DNA of 64,000 nt from JACCSI01 sp035575715 (lineage in GTDB: Bacteria; Acidobacteriota; Vicinamibacteria; Vicinamibacterales; UBA2999), in the NCBI GenBank assembly GCA_035575715.1, contig DATLXN010000028.1, positions 20,870 through 84,869 of the forward strand, read 5' to 3'. The notes beneath the pieces were generated by a model, which was not told where the DNA came from, did not search any database, and saw only the letters and a list, made by a program, of their open reading frames with translations. Shown here piece after piece: positions 26,501-33,906 of the stretch. The translations under genes were made by a program, and so were the position numbers. Numbering within the stretch: the stretch's first letter is position 1; each line of letters opens with the position of its first letter.

Positions 26501-27534
26501 CTGGAGAAGCTGCGTCCGCCATCGATCGATCGCGCAAAGAGCAGCGCGTCTTTGCCGCGGTCGTTGCGAATTTGCCGCCACACCACGTAGATGTCGTCGG
26601 GGTTATTGGGATTGACCGCGATTGCAGTGCCCTGCCCGATTGGGTAGCCTTCACTCAGCTTGCTCGCCGGACCCGCGAGCGTCTTGCCGCAATCGGCGGA
26701 GCGCGCAAAATACACCTTGCTGCGAAAGTTGTCGGGGCTGTTGCCGACGAATTCTGTCCAGGCCGTGTAGACATTAGTGGCCGGTACCGTTTCTCCGTCT
26801 ATCGTGCAGGTGCCGGTTGCCGCCGGAAAGACGGTCAGGCTTGGCTTATCGACGAACTGTCCGGAGCTGCCGCGCGCGATTTCGGTGGTGCCGGCGTATT
26901 GGATGGGGCTGAGGGCACGCCGTCGATTGTTTTTGCCGTCCGGATCGATAAGGACCTTATCCGGGTTGATGAACGCATCGCGATCGTTGTGATCGATGGC
27001 CCGGGCCAGCGCCAGTTTGCCCACATTAGAGCCGCGATTGAACGCGATGAACAGGTAATAGAATGTTCCCGCCGCACCAGACCGCACCACAGGATCCGCG
27101 CCGGCGCTCAGGCCGTAGACGGGCGAGCTAGTGCCTTCAATCGACGTATCCTGCCTGTAACCCGGAACCAGCGTGCTATACCACGTCGCCCCGCAGTCGG
27201 TGGATTCGTACCATCCCAGCCAGGCGTCGCCAAGCTCTTTGTCGTCGGCCGATCCCGCGGGAAACTGCAGATTCACGGCTCGATAATCATTCGCCCCCGC
27301 GAGCAGGTGACACGGGTTGCGCGTCGACAGGGCAATAGACGGTTCGTTCTGCTTCTGGAGGAACGGATCGCCACCCGGGAAGGTCCCGCCAGTGACCATG
27401 TTGACATTGCGGCCGGCGACCTGTGCATTGACCGATGCGACAAACGCCGGAATGGTGCAAAGCAGCCCCAGAACCACCCGCGAAAAACCTAGCCGCGTGG
27501 CACATAAACGCATAAATTTTTCTCTTCGGAACAC
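23563..27534 (-). CDS. large secreted sialidase-fold (BNR-type) protein with NPDAE repeats
   Basis: A 1323-aa exported protein; the signal peptide ends near SVNAQ. Residues ~40-640 form a beta-propeller of the exo-alpha-sialidase/BNR type (QNEPSIALS, SFSRAAFVPGFGEGQ, YPSLAFADDGFLYLAVS), with exposed Asp-box-like turns. A domain with cysteine-containing strands follows, then nine consecutive NPDAE pentapeptides (about 838-883). The region after them includes an Ig-like module (about 1050-1140, IRVRAVDATGAAISGLQI) and a C-terminal calcium-type beta domain. No anchoring motif is seen, so release to the surface or medium is expected. Enzymatic activity is uncertain: the catalytic Arg triad of true sialidases is not obvious. 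It is convergent with the kinase gene. Confidence 0.75.
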   Translation of the reverse strand: MFRREKFMRLCATRLGFSRVVLGLLCTIPAFVASVNAQVAGRNVNMVTGGTFPGGDPFLQKQNEPSIALSTRNPCHLLAGANDYRAVNLQFPAGSADDKELGDAWLGWYESTDCGATWYSTLVPGYRQDTSIEGTSSPVYGLSAGADPVVRSGAAGTFYYLFIAFNRGSNVGKLALARAIDHNDRDAFINPDKVLIDPDGKNNRRRALSPIQYAGTTEIARGSSGQFVDKPSLTVFPAATGTCTIDGETVPATNVYTAWTEFVGNSPDNFRSKVYFARSADCGKTLAGPASKLSEGYPIGQGTAIAVNPNNPDDIYVVWRQIRNDRGKDALLFARSIDGGRSFSRAAFVPGFGEGQFAPFDQNTTSTARGSSTTTFRTVAYPSLAFADDGFLYLAVSQVPAPWSGGLGGAQARITMTRTAGEFWETPTNVVTLDANGQQFMPALAYSAGRLQLVWYDVRFDEAKLNASALINEKEALGPAAPNSPPPPKIRRTIDLLGAQATIQAGGVFAWPLEFQPYGVSQPDYNDISNGARVQRGPRISQYLIGDPAPPSKPQDPQYDGIGPRQMAFNRANLLLYGGGTIPFMGDYIDVGGIPWVLQNGRWVLNGKANLNNPALGTFHAAWTDNRDAGVGKATTTALPDGSSRVDYLPPLPLPPGSTLENTQCPAPGVDNTRTRDANVYTSRITQDFSLTVPVNARQTNTPGVVRAFAVQLANNLPLVPGPDQTPASFRLTVTHNGASFSRGTFLGMPQSGNNGCVLASPTVHQIDVDIYPRSSVTRTVYVTCGSAGGGPVVVTATRMAPGNPPTPGPAASVVINVDPTNPSAKGADGQLLGPETRNPDAENPDAENPDAENPDAENPDAENPDAENPDAENPDAENPDAENSNFQDVTTDITNTGNTTSGYQVVVNTGDSTAGYAFQLLANRVYSTPTSINCHLVKQNSNQQLFAIPLSGDDLDGTFFDENSGDVRNATVLIRPGETVRVKLRIVWDSNVITKPFCEPGKCHDKLQFRTRALAPNTGATTPEEDSLGNVNNAFLSFVSEPTNSSTTSTLGGNEGPIRVRAVDATGAAISGLQITMALGSNPGATELGGTVTQLTDTAGNAVFNTLTLDTSGVAYTLVASAPGAGSVDSNAFDVFASVGTVSDASGDAGGGPDLTSATLTVDQGDLRISVRYATGTFSSTSTIVNLVLDIDENPATGSPGVDSGCSNDSSIMGTDFIINSGGAIYGSNVFVFPYVNQAAEGQSCNTYAASSNVGTSTVVTNGVDFVISLSALGNDSGRLKFKVLSATSIPNPQCPTCSTSVQDYMPNVGFAPGQVPTPIIF
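24886..25020. repeat. 15-bp coding repeat, nine copies (NPDAE)
   Basis: Nine in-frame 15-base units encode NPDAE. The DNA units differ from each other at synonymous positions (for example GAC/GAT, GCG/GCC, AAC/AAT, GAA/GAG choices), while the peptide is identical in all nine. This implies selection on the protein rather than a very recent slippage expansion. Confidence 0.95.
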
Positions 27535-27652
27535 TCGCGGCGAGAGAGCCAGCTCGGCCCCGCGCCCAAGCAGCTTACGCTATCTCTACGATGAGCCCAG
27601 CCATTATAACCGACCCAACCGTCATCTCGAGTCCGACAGCGTCATTACGAAT

Positions 27653-27700
27653 CTGTCTAATAGACAGTCCATTTTCGGAAATTGCCCCGTGTCTAATACG
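27653..27700. promoter_or_regulatory. paired operator-like palindromes
   Basis: CTGTCTAATAGACAG at 27653-27667 is a perfect inverted repeat around a central A. A related site, CGTGTCTAATACG, lies at 27688-27700. Both share the core TGTCTAATA, with centres about 34 bases apart. This is the size and symmetry of TetR- or GntR-type operators. The sites lie in the non-coding gap upstream of the sialidase-fold gene (minus strand) and downstream of the formamidase-like gene. Confidence 0.5.
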
Positions 27701-27798
27701 GATTACGGGCGAATCGGGCGGCGGTTCGGGGCACACGCGTCAGGCGGAGGTTCAGGGAGGACCGCGCAAGGCCAATTTGCACCGTCAAACGTCAGGCA

Positions 27799-28788
27799 TC
27801 AAGGCCGCACGGGCAGCAACTTCTTGGGGAATTTAGCCACCACTGTGTAATTCGGGTCCACCACGTTGGCGACCCGCACCACCCCGACCTGTGACACCAC
27901 TTGATACGCCTCCATTTTCTCGAAGCCGTAGTCCGCAACCAGCCAGTCAATCAGCTCGACATAGGCGATACGCATCGCGTCGATCAGCGGACGCACGCTA
28001 CCGGCGACCATGATGTAGTCGTCGTTCTCGATGCGCGGCCAGCGGATGCGCTTGCCTTTGATCAGATCAAACTGGAACGTCACGTCGGCGGTGGACTCGA
28101 GGCCAGAGCCGACGATTTCGCCATCCCCCTGCAGCGCATGAAAGTCGCCAAAGTAAAACAGCGCCCCGGGATGAAAGACCGGCAAGTGAATCGTGGCGCC
28201 TTGTGCGACGTCGGACGCATCCAGATTGCCGCCGAAATCGCCTGGCCACAAACCGCCCCACGCCTCTTCGCCAGCCGGCGCCACGGCGACTCGCCCAAGC
28301 ATCGGTCGCAGTGCCACCTCGATGCGCTTGCTGCGTGAGTTGGGCAAATCGAGAGTGCCGATCATCCGCTGGCGATCGACCTGCCAGACAAAACGGCGCG
28401 CGGGCAGCGGGTCGTTGAGCAGTCGCGTGCGGCTATCGCCGGAGACGCCACTGATCCCATTGGGCGTGACGTTGGAGATTGCGACGTCGCGATTCGGCGT
28501 CAGCTTGAGAATGCGCACCAGCAGCGTGTCACCGGGTACAGCGCCCTCGATATAAAAGGGTCCCACTTCGCCAGGCCAGGGACCGGCCGTCTTGGGATCG
28601 TAATAATCGCCGGGGCGCGAGAACGTTGCCGTTTCCACGGTGTCGCCCGGCTTGACGCGTAACACCGGTGGGCGCACCGCGAACGTCTGCACGCCGGCGG
28701 TGGCTTTGTATTGATGCGTGGTGCCCTGGCCGAACACCGGAGTGATCGACAGGCTGCACGCGAGCGTGACGAAACAGAAGATACGCAT
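27799..28788 (-). CDS. exported acetamidase/formamidase-family protein
   Basis: A 329-aa protein with signal peptide MRIFCFVTLACSLSITPVFG. The mature part follows the FmdA/AmdA fold: VKPGDTVETAT, GPFYIEGAVPGDTLLVRI, HLPVFHPGALFYFGDFHALQGDGE, which holds metal-binding His and Asp residues, and a C-terminal YVELIDWLVADYGFEKMEAY helix. Known members hydrolyse formamide or acetamide to ammonia and an acid. The signal peptide is unusual relative to classical cytoplasmic formamidases and suggests a periplasmic variant. The ATG at 28788 is chosen over an in-frame start six codons upstream because it begins the signal peptide. Confidence 0.85.
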   Translation of the reverse strand: MRIFCFVTLACSLSITPVFGQGTTHQYKATAGVQTFAVRPPVLRVKPGDTVETATFSRPGDYYDPKTAGPWPGEVGPFYIEGAVPGDTLLVRILKLTPNRDVAISNVTPNGISGVSGDSRTRLLNDPLPARRFVWQVDRQRMIGTLDLPNSRSKRIEVALRPMLGRVAVAPAGEEAWGGLWPGDFGGNLDASDVAQGATIHLPVFHPGALFYFGDFHALQGDGEIVGSGLESTADVTFQFDLIKGKRIRWPRIENDDYIMVAGSVRPLIDAMRIAYVELIDWLVADYGFEKMEAYQVVSQVGVVRVANVVDPNYTVVAKFPKKLLPVRP

Positions 28789-28828
28789 GGGCGCGAATCT
28801 TCTCACACCTGGGCTATCCTGACGACGC

Positions 28829-29437
28829 GTGCACGTGTTCCTGTTATCACCGGCCTACTGCGGCGGGCGCCGCGCCACCTTTCTCCTCCGTGACGGTTCG
28901 AAGATGGCATTGGCGCAGCGGCTGCTTGACGGCACGTTGACGCTGGGCGAAGCGTTCTCGTTCATGAGCGGCCTGTACTTTCGCGGCAAGCTGGCCTACG
29001 CCAATCGGTTTACACCGGCCGGGCAGCGCGCCTACGTCATTACCCCGACGCGTGGGCTGCAGCCGCCGGACCTGCTCGTGTCCGCCGACCTGCTGCGTGA
29101 GTTCGCCACCGTCGATGTGAAGTCCGACGACCGCCGTTACCGGCAGCCCCTCGATGGCGATCTCAATCGCCTCGCTGAGGAGCTGCCCGGCGACGCGCGG
29201 GTCGTGCTGCTCGGGAGTATTGCCACCGGGAAGTACACCGATGCGCTCACTGCCGTGTTTGGGAATCGGTTGCATTATCCCGTCGTGTTCGTCGGTCGCG
29301 GCGACATGAGTCGCGGCGGATTATTGCTGCGCTGCGTCGGCTCTGGCGACGAGCTGGAATATGTGCCGCTCGGCCCACCAGTCACTCGTCACGGCGCCCG
29401 CCCGCCGAAACTCCCGCCTCTGGTTCGCGTTTCATAA
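28829..29437 (+). CDS. conserved hypothetical protein
   Basis: A 202-aa protein, presumably cytoplasmic, from GTG 28829. The sequence starts MHVFLLSPAYCGGRRATFLL and includes LPGDARVVLLGSIATGKYTDAL and YPVVFVGRGDMSRGGLLLRC, a possible nucleotide- or sugar-binding Rossmann-like layout. I do not recognise the family with certainty. A TATCCT hexamer ends eight bases before the start codon, again compatible with a leaderless mRNA. It is divergent from the formamidase-like gene. Confidence 0.7.
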   Translation: MHVFLLSPAYCGGRRATFLLRDGSKMALAQRLLDGTLTLGEAFSFMSGLYFRGKLAYANRFTPAGQRAYVITPTRGLQPPDLLVSADLLREFATVDVKSDDRRYRQPLDGDLNRLAEELPGDARVVLLGSIATGKYTDALTAVFGNRLHYPVVFVGRGDMSRGGLLLRCVGSGDELEYVPLGPPVTRHGARPPKLPPLVRVS

Positions 29438-29479
29438 CCTCAGCCGCCAGGCGGCATCCTGCTTGCTTCCTTCGCCGCC

Positions 29480-29516
29480 GCGGGGTTGAAGCCCCGCACT
29501 ACGGGGTGTGACCCCG
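29480..29516. repeat. tandem GC-rich hairpins
   Basis: Two adjacent hairpins: GCGGGG-TTGAAG-CCCCGC at 29480-29497 and CGGGGT-GTG-ACCCCG at 29502-29516. They lie in the gap after the hypothetical gene and could act as a terminator or as a REP-type extragenic element. Confidence 0.6.
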
Positions 29517-29547
29517 CGCGAACACATCGCCACAGATTCCTGGTCTT

Positions 29548-29634
29548 GACGACCGACGACCGGCGAACGACGACTGACGACTGACGACCGACGACCGACG
29601 ACCGACGACTGACGACTGACGACTGACGACTGAC
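29548..29634. repeat. heptanucleotide tandem repeat (GACGACY, 12 copies)
   Basis: Twelve 7-base units, mostly GACGACT or GACGACC with one variant GGCGAAC, run without interruption and end 14 bases before the next start codon. Seven is not a multiple of three, and the tract is non-coding. Copy number could vary by slippage and change spacing upstream of the SRPBCC gene. Confidence 0.93.
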
Positions 29635-29648
29635 TAATAGGAGATCGC

Positions 29649-30386
29649 ATGCAGAGAAATATCAGTGATTGGGAGCGCGCCATTTCGCTCGCGGCCGGTG
29701 GGGCGTTGTTCGCCTACGCCCTATCGCGGACACGCGGGCAGGGCATCTCGCCGATGACCGCCACGACGGCGACCGGCTTGATCGCACGCGGGTTAAGCGG
29801 GTTTTGTCCGCTCAGCGCAACGGTCGGCCGCAACAGCCGTGGCGGCGACACCAGGGCAGCGCTCGGGGGCAGCCGCGGCTTGCACGTCCACGAGAGCGTC
29901 ACCATCGGACGGCCGGCTCCTGAACTGTTCCGCTTCTGGCGCGACTTCTCGAATCTGCCGCGCTTCATGGACCACCTCGAGGATGTCCGCATCATCAGTC
30001 CGACGCGCTCGGTCTGGACGGCGAAGGCGCCGGCGGGATTGACCATCAAGTGGGAAGCCGACGTGATCAACGAGATCGAAGGTGAACTGATCGGTTGGCA
30101 ATCCACCGACAACGCCGACGTTGCGACTGCGGGCTCGGTGCGCTTCGTGCCTGCCCCGCGCGGTGGCACCGAGATCATTGTGCACCTGCAGTATGAGCCG
30201 CCCGCCGGCAAAGTCGGCGGCTGGATCGCGAGCTTGTTCGGAGAGGAACCGTCACAACAGATCCGCGCCGACTTGCGCAAACTGAAGGCCCTGCTCGAAA
30301 CCGGCGAGGCGCCGAGTATTGTTGGTCAACCGGCGGGCCCTTCGGGCTCGCGGCGCACGGCTCGAGCAGTCGGAGTGCCGGTTTGA
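29649..30386 (+). CDS. SRPBCC-family protein with N-terminal membrane segment
   Basis: A 245-aa protein. The first ~55 residues (ISDWERAISLAAGGALFAYAL ... GFCPLSATVG) resemble the DUF2892/YgaP-type membrane anchor. Residues ~75-220 form a START/SRPBCC cyclase-dehydrase domain (VHESVTIGRPAPELFRFWRDFSNLPRFM, WEADVINEIEGELIGWQS). Such domains bind hydrophobic ligands; the ligand is unknown. AGGAG is well placed before the ATG. The stop overlaps the TTG start of the next gene (TTGA), so the two are probably translated together. Confidence 0.82.
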   Translation: MQRNISDWERAISLAAGGALFAYALSRTRGQGISPMTATTATGLIARGLSGFCPLSATVGRNSRGGDTRAALGGSRGLHVHESVTIGRPAPELFRFWRDFSNLPRFMDHLEDVRIISPTRSVWTAKAPAGLTIKWEADVINEIEGELIGWQSTDNADVATAGSVRFVPAPRGGTEIIVHLQYEPPAGKVGGWIASLFGEEPSQQIRADLRKLKALLETGEAPSIVGQPAGPSGSRRTARAVGVPV

Positions 30387-31558
30387 AAGCGCTGTGTTGG
30401 TACGGCCGGCACGACGTCCGCGTCGAGCGTGTTCCCGACCCGGAGATTCTCAATCCTCGCGACGCGATCGTCCGCGTGACGTCGACGGCGATTTGCGGAT
30501 CTGACTTGCACCTCTATGACGGGTTCATTCCCGGCATGGCGCCCGGCGACATTCTTGGTCATGAGTTCATGGGCGAAATCGTCGAGGTTGGCAGCAACGT
30601 TCGCAACCTCGCACGCGGCGACCGCGTGATCGTGCCGTTCACCATCGCCTGTGGTTCCTGCGTGCAGTGCCTGCAAGGGAATTACTCGCTCTGCGACAAC
30701 AGCAACCCGAATGTTGGCGCGCTGGAAAAGGTCTACGGCTACGGCGGCTCAGGATTGTTCGGCTATTCGCATCTCTATGGCGGCTATGCCGGCGGGCAAG
30801 CGGAATATGTGCGTGTGCCGTTCGCTGATGTCGGGCCGTTCAAAGTACCGGATTACCTCAGTGACGAACATGTCCTTTTCATGACCGACATTTTGCCGAC
30901 CGGTTACATGGCGGCGGAGAACTGCAGCATCAAGCCCGGCGATGTCGTCGCGGTCTGGGGCTGCGGTCCGGTCGGCCTGTTCGCCATTCAATGCGCCTAC
31001 CTGCTGGGCGCAGGCAAAGTCATTGGTATCGACTGCGTCGAGGATCGCCTCCGCCTGGCACGCGAACGCGCCAATGCGGAAACAATCAACTTCCTCGACA
31101 CCGATGTCTACGATCGGCTTAGAGAGCTGACCGGCGGACGCGGCCCGAACTCGTGCATCGACGCGGTCGGCCTCGAAGCGCACGGTCATGGGTCGATCGG
31201 CGCGGTTTATGACAAAACCAAGGCGATGTTGATGCTCGCCACGGATCGACTCACGGCCTTGCGCCAGGCCATCGTCGCCTGCGGCAAGGGCGGGACCGTC
31301 TCGATTCCAGGCGTCTATGGCGGCTTGCTCGATAAAGTGCCGCTCGGTGCCGCGTTCGCCAAAGGCCTGACCATGAAGATGGGGCAGACGCACGTGCATC
31401 GCTACTTGCCGACGCTGCTCGACCATATTGAAGAGGGCCGCATTGATCCGACCTTCGTGATCAGTCACACGCTCCGTCTCGACGATGCACCCGAGGGATA
31501 TGCAATGTTCCTGGAGAAGGCGGATGCATGCACGAAGATCGTGCTGAAACCGTCCTAA
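30383..31558 (+). CDS. zinc-dependent alcohol dehydrogenase (formaldehyde dehydrogenase-like)
   Basis: A 391-aa MDR-family dehydrogenase. The catalytic zinc site is seen as AICGSDLHLYDG and GDILGHEFMGEIVEVG, and the structural zinc lobe in CGSCVQCLQGNYSLCDNSN. The NAD-binding Rossmann motif VWGCGPVGLFAIQCAYLLG follows. Length and insert pattern match glutathione-independent formaldehyde dehydrogenase-like proteins (FdhA/threonine dehydrogenase relatives). TTG is the likely start because it overlaps the upstream stop. The gene ends in a four-base overlap with galE on the other strand (CTAA used as TAA and TAG). Confidence 0.9.
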   Translation: MKALCWYGRHDVRVERVPDPEILNPRDAIVRVTSTAICGSDLHLYDGFIPGMAPGDILGHEFMGEIVEVGSNVRNLARGDRVIVPFTIACGSCVQCLQGNYSLCDNSNPNVGALEKVYGYGGSGLFGYSHLYGGYAGGQAEYVRVPFADVGPFKVPDYLSDEHVLFMTDILPTGYMAAENCSIKPGDVVAVWGCGPVGLFAIQCAYLLGAGKVIGIDCVEDRLRLARERANAETINFLDTDVYDRLRELTGGRGPNSCIDAVGLEAHGHGSIGAVYDKTKAMLMLATDRLTALRQAIVACGKGGTVSIPGVYGGLLDKVPLGAAFAKGLTMKMGQTHVHRYLPTLLDHIEEGRIDPTFVISHTLRLDDAPEGYAMFLEKADACTKIVLKPS

Positions 31559-32535
31559 TCCGCGGCGGCAATTCTTCCTTCGTGCGCCCACGCGGTCGCG
31601 ACGATGTCGTCGAGCGCTTGGCGCGTCGGCGCCCAGCCGAGCTGGTCGGTGATGCGTTGCGAGCTGGCAACGAGCACCGGCGGATCGCCGACGCGGCGGG
31701 CGACAACGCGGGAGCGGATCGGTCTGCCGGCGATGCGTTCCGCCGCGTCGATTACCTGCCGGACCGAATAGCCATCACCGCCACATCCGAGGTTATAGGC
31801 CCGCGCCTCGCCAGGGTTGGTGAGCGCGTGAACCGCGAGGGTGTGCGCCGCCGCGAGATCCTCGACGTGAATGTAGTCCCGGACACAGGTGCCGTCTGGC
31901 GTGTCGTAGTCATCGCCAAATACCAGGATTTCCTCTCGACGGCCGGCCGCAACGTCGAGCACGAGCGGAATCAAATGCGTTTCGGGATCATGGCGCTCGC
32001 GGCGCAGCTTGGTGGCGCCGGCGGCGTTGAAGTAACGCAGGCTGATCGATGACAGGCCATAGGCACTGCCGTACCAGCGCAGCGCATGTTCGAAAGCGAG
32101 TTTTGCCGCGCCGTACGGATTGGTCGGCGTGGTCGCGTCGGTTTCCTCGATCGGCTGCTTCACCGGGTCGCCGTAAACCGCAGCCGTTGAAGAAAACACC
32201 AAGCGACTGACTGACGCGTCGCGCATCGCGTCGAGCAACGACAACCCCGCAACGACATTCTCGTGGTAGTACTTCGACGGGTTGGTGACCGACTCGCCGA
32301 CTAACGATGCCGCGGCCATGTGGATCACCGCGTCGGCGCCAAACTCGCCAAGCGCATTGCTAAGGTGGTCGCCTTCGATCAGATCGATTTCGGCAAACTG
32401 GGCCGAGTCGTGGACCGCATCGAGGTGACCCTTCGCGAGATTATCAATCACCAGCACGTCATGACCTTCGGCGATCAGCCGATCGGTTACGACGCTGCCG
32501 ATATATCCGGCGCCCCCGGTTACGACGACGCGCAT
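31555..32535 (-). CDS. galE: UDP-glucose 4-epimerase
   Basis: A 326-aa extended short-chain dehydrogenase. The N-terminal GGAGYIGS binds NAD; catalytic Ser (VFSSTAAVYG) and the Tyr-x3-Lys pair (NPYGAAKLAFE) are present, followed by SLRYFNAAGA and GTCVRDYIHVEDLA. It interconverts UDP-glucose and UDP-galactose. An in-frame GTG seven codons upstream is possible, but the ATG before RVVVTGG is the family-standard start. Confidence 0.94.
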   Translation of the reverse strand: MRVVVTGGAGYIGSVVTDRLIAEGHDVLVIDNLAKGHLDAVHDSAQFAEIDLIEGDHLSNALGEFGADAVIHMAAASLVGESVTNPSKYYHENVVAGLSLLDAMRDASVSRLVFSSTAAVYGDPVKQPIEETDATTPTNPYGAAKLAFEHALRWYGSAYGLSSISLRYFNAAGATKLRRERHDPETHLIPLVLDVAAGRREEILVFGDDYDTPDGTCVRDYIHVEDLAAAHTLAVHALTNPGEARAYNLGCGGDGYSVRQVIDAAERIAGRPIRSRVVARRVGDPPVLVASSQRITDQLGWAPTRQALDDIVATAWAHEGRIAAAD

Positions 32536-32607
32536 GTCCGCACTCTGTGTAGCCACGGTGCCGCCGCTGCCGCGGCACTACCGCCAAGTCTAGGAGTACC
32601 GCGGGGT

Positions 32608-32641
32608 AAAAAAAGGGGGCCGCACCTGGTGGCGCGGCCCT
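32608..32641 (-). terminator. rho-independent terminator for the small minus-strand gene
   Basis: On the minus strand, a GGGCCGC/GCGGCCC stem with a ten-base loop is followed directly by seven T residues. It sits 25 bases downstream of the small Gly/Ser-rich gene and upstream of galE. Confidence 0.8.
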
Positions 32642-32665
32642 CTGCCAGGTCATCTGCAGGCGTGA

Positions 32666-32893
32666 CTATGCGCCACCGCCACGACCAGTCACCTTGGAAT
32701 CGATTGCGCCGCCGGCCACTCCGGCCTGATCGCCACCGACACTGGATTCGACGACGTTGCTGCCGCGGCTACTGCCGCTGCCACTCGAGCGCCCGCGATC
32801 ACTACCGGTGGACCGCTCGTTCTGCTGGCCGCCTGAGCTGCGCTGTTCCTCGCCCGACTGATCGTTCTCTTCGTCGTTTCGTTTCTCAGTCAT
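32666..32893 (-). CDS. small hydrophilic Gly/Ser-rich protein
   Basis: A 75-aa protein with no hydrophobic core, composed of charged and Gly/Ser residues (EEQRSSGGQQNERST, RGRSSGSGSSRGS), ending DSKVTGRGGGA. It is predicted to be intrinsically disordered. AGGAG stands eight bases before the ATG and a strong intrinsic terminator follows, so it is likely a real, separately transcribed gene. Neighbouring stress-type genes suggest a desiccation/stress role (inference only). Confidence 0.68.
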   Translation of the reverse strand: MTEKRNDEENDQSGEEQRSSGGQQNERSTGSDRGRSSGSGSSRGSNVVESSVGGDQAGVAGGAIDSKVTGRGGGA

Positions 32894-32950
32894 ACGGTTT
32901 CTCCTACCGCACATTGATCCAAGTTCGATACCAACAGTCAGACGGCCGTT

Positions 32951-33595
32951 CTAGCGCCCGCGTCCGCCAGATGACTTGCGAGCGCCGCCGCTGGATTTGC
33001 TGGCACCGCCGCTCTTCTTCGCCGCCGCCTTGCGGCCGCCGCCGCTTCGGCCGCTCGAGCGTCCGCCGCCGCCTGCTTCCTCATCCTCGTCATCGCCTTC
33101 TTCAGGCTGGCCTTCGGCAACTGCGGCAGCATTGATCTCCGACTCTGCCAGTGCCGACAGTTTCTGGTCCGCCGCTTTTTCTTCTTCGAGATTCTGCTCG
33201 AGCAGTTCGGCGACTTCATCAAGGCCGAGCAGCCGAGCCCATGCGACGCAGGTGCCGTAGGCGGTGATTTCGTAGTGCTCGGCACGCTGCGCGGCTGCGA
33301 TCAGACCGGCGTCCATGACCGACGCTTCTGCGTCCTCTTCCATCATGTTGCTGCCTTCTTCGAGAATCCCGGCCATGCCGGCGCACGGCTTGGCCTTGAC
33401 TTTTTCGTCGAGAGCGGCAAACACCTCTTCCAGACGGCCGATCTGGCCGCGCGTTTCTTCCAGGTGCGACTTGAACGCTTCGCGGAGGTCTTCGTGCGAC
33501 GCTGCCTTGGCCATCTTCGGCAGCGCTTTGGTCAATTGCTTCTCTGCGTGGTACAGGTCTTTGATCTCGTCTACGAGCAACTCGTGCAGTGTCAT
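32951..33595 (-). CDS. DUF892 (YciE/YciF-type ferritin-like) protein with basic tail
   Basis: A 214-aa protein. Residues 1-~165 match the DUF892 four-helix bundle: LLVDEIKDLYHAEKQLTKALPKMA, SHLEETRGQIGRLEEVF, ILEEGSNMMEE, AQRAEHYEITAYGT. Glu and His residues at family positions could bind two metals, as in rubrerythrin-like proteins. The last ~45 residues are an unusual Gly/Ser/Lys/Arg-rich tail (KAAAKKSGGASKSSGG). Such tails are absent from E. coli YciE/YciF (~165 aa) and could contact nucleic acid. GAGG precedes the ATG; an earlier in-frame start exists but adds non-homologous residues. Confidence 0.85.
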   Translation of the reverse strand: MTLHELLVDEIKDLYHAEKQLTKALPKMAKAASHEDLREAFKSHLEETRGQIGRLEEVFAALDEKVKAKPCAGMAGILEEGSNMMEEDAEASVMDAGLIAAAQRAEHYEITAYGTCVAWARLLGLDEVAELLEQNLEEEKAADQKLSALAESEINAAAVAEGQPEEGDDEDEEAGGGGRSSGRSGGGRKAAAKKSGGASKSSGGARKSSGGRGR

Positions 33596-33906
33596 GTGTG
33601 TCCTCTGAGGGCGCCTCGTCAGCCCGCAGCGACTGGGCAACAACGTCGCCAATCACCGCAGGCTTGAGTGCATGCGCTGTTACCGTTCCAACTCGCCGAA
33701 GTCTCGATGGTCGTGACCGAGCCTCATGTCACGGGCGCCAAAGCGGCGCGCCATCGGGGTCGGGGTTGCAAGACACGGGCCGCGAAAATCGTCGGGACTA
33801 GTGCTGACGCGCGAGTTGCTGCGCGCAAGGCCGCGCCGTAAGTGTGTCAAGCGAGGCTCACGCTGGACTAGGCACTGCGCTTGCTTCCTATCGAGCGAGG
33901 TCACTG
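33596..33906. other. divergent intergenic region
   Basis: These 311 bases between the DUF892 gene (minus) and the BON gene (plus) hold the promoters of both. No coding pattern is visible. Candidate -35/-10 pairs are weak, and I cannot assign a sigma factor with confidence. Confidence 0.5.

Noticed and set aside
26467..27492. Plus-strand ORF of 341 codons
   Set aside because: Antisense shadow of the propeller domain of the sialidase-fold gene.
29548..29634. CRISPR-like array
   Set aside because: The units are contiguous 7-mers without spacers; it is a simple tandem repeat. No Cas genes are present in the window.
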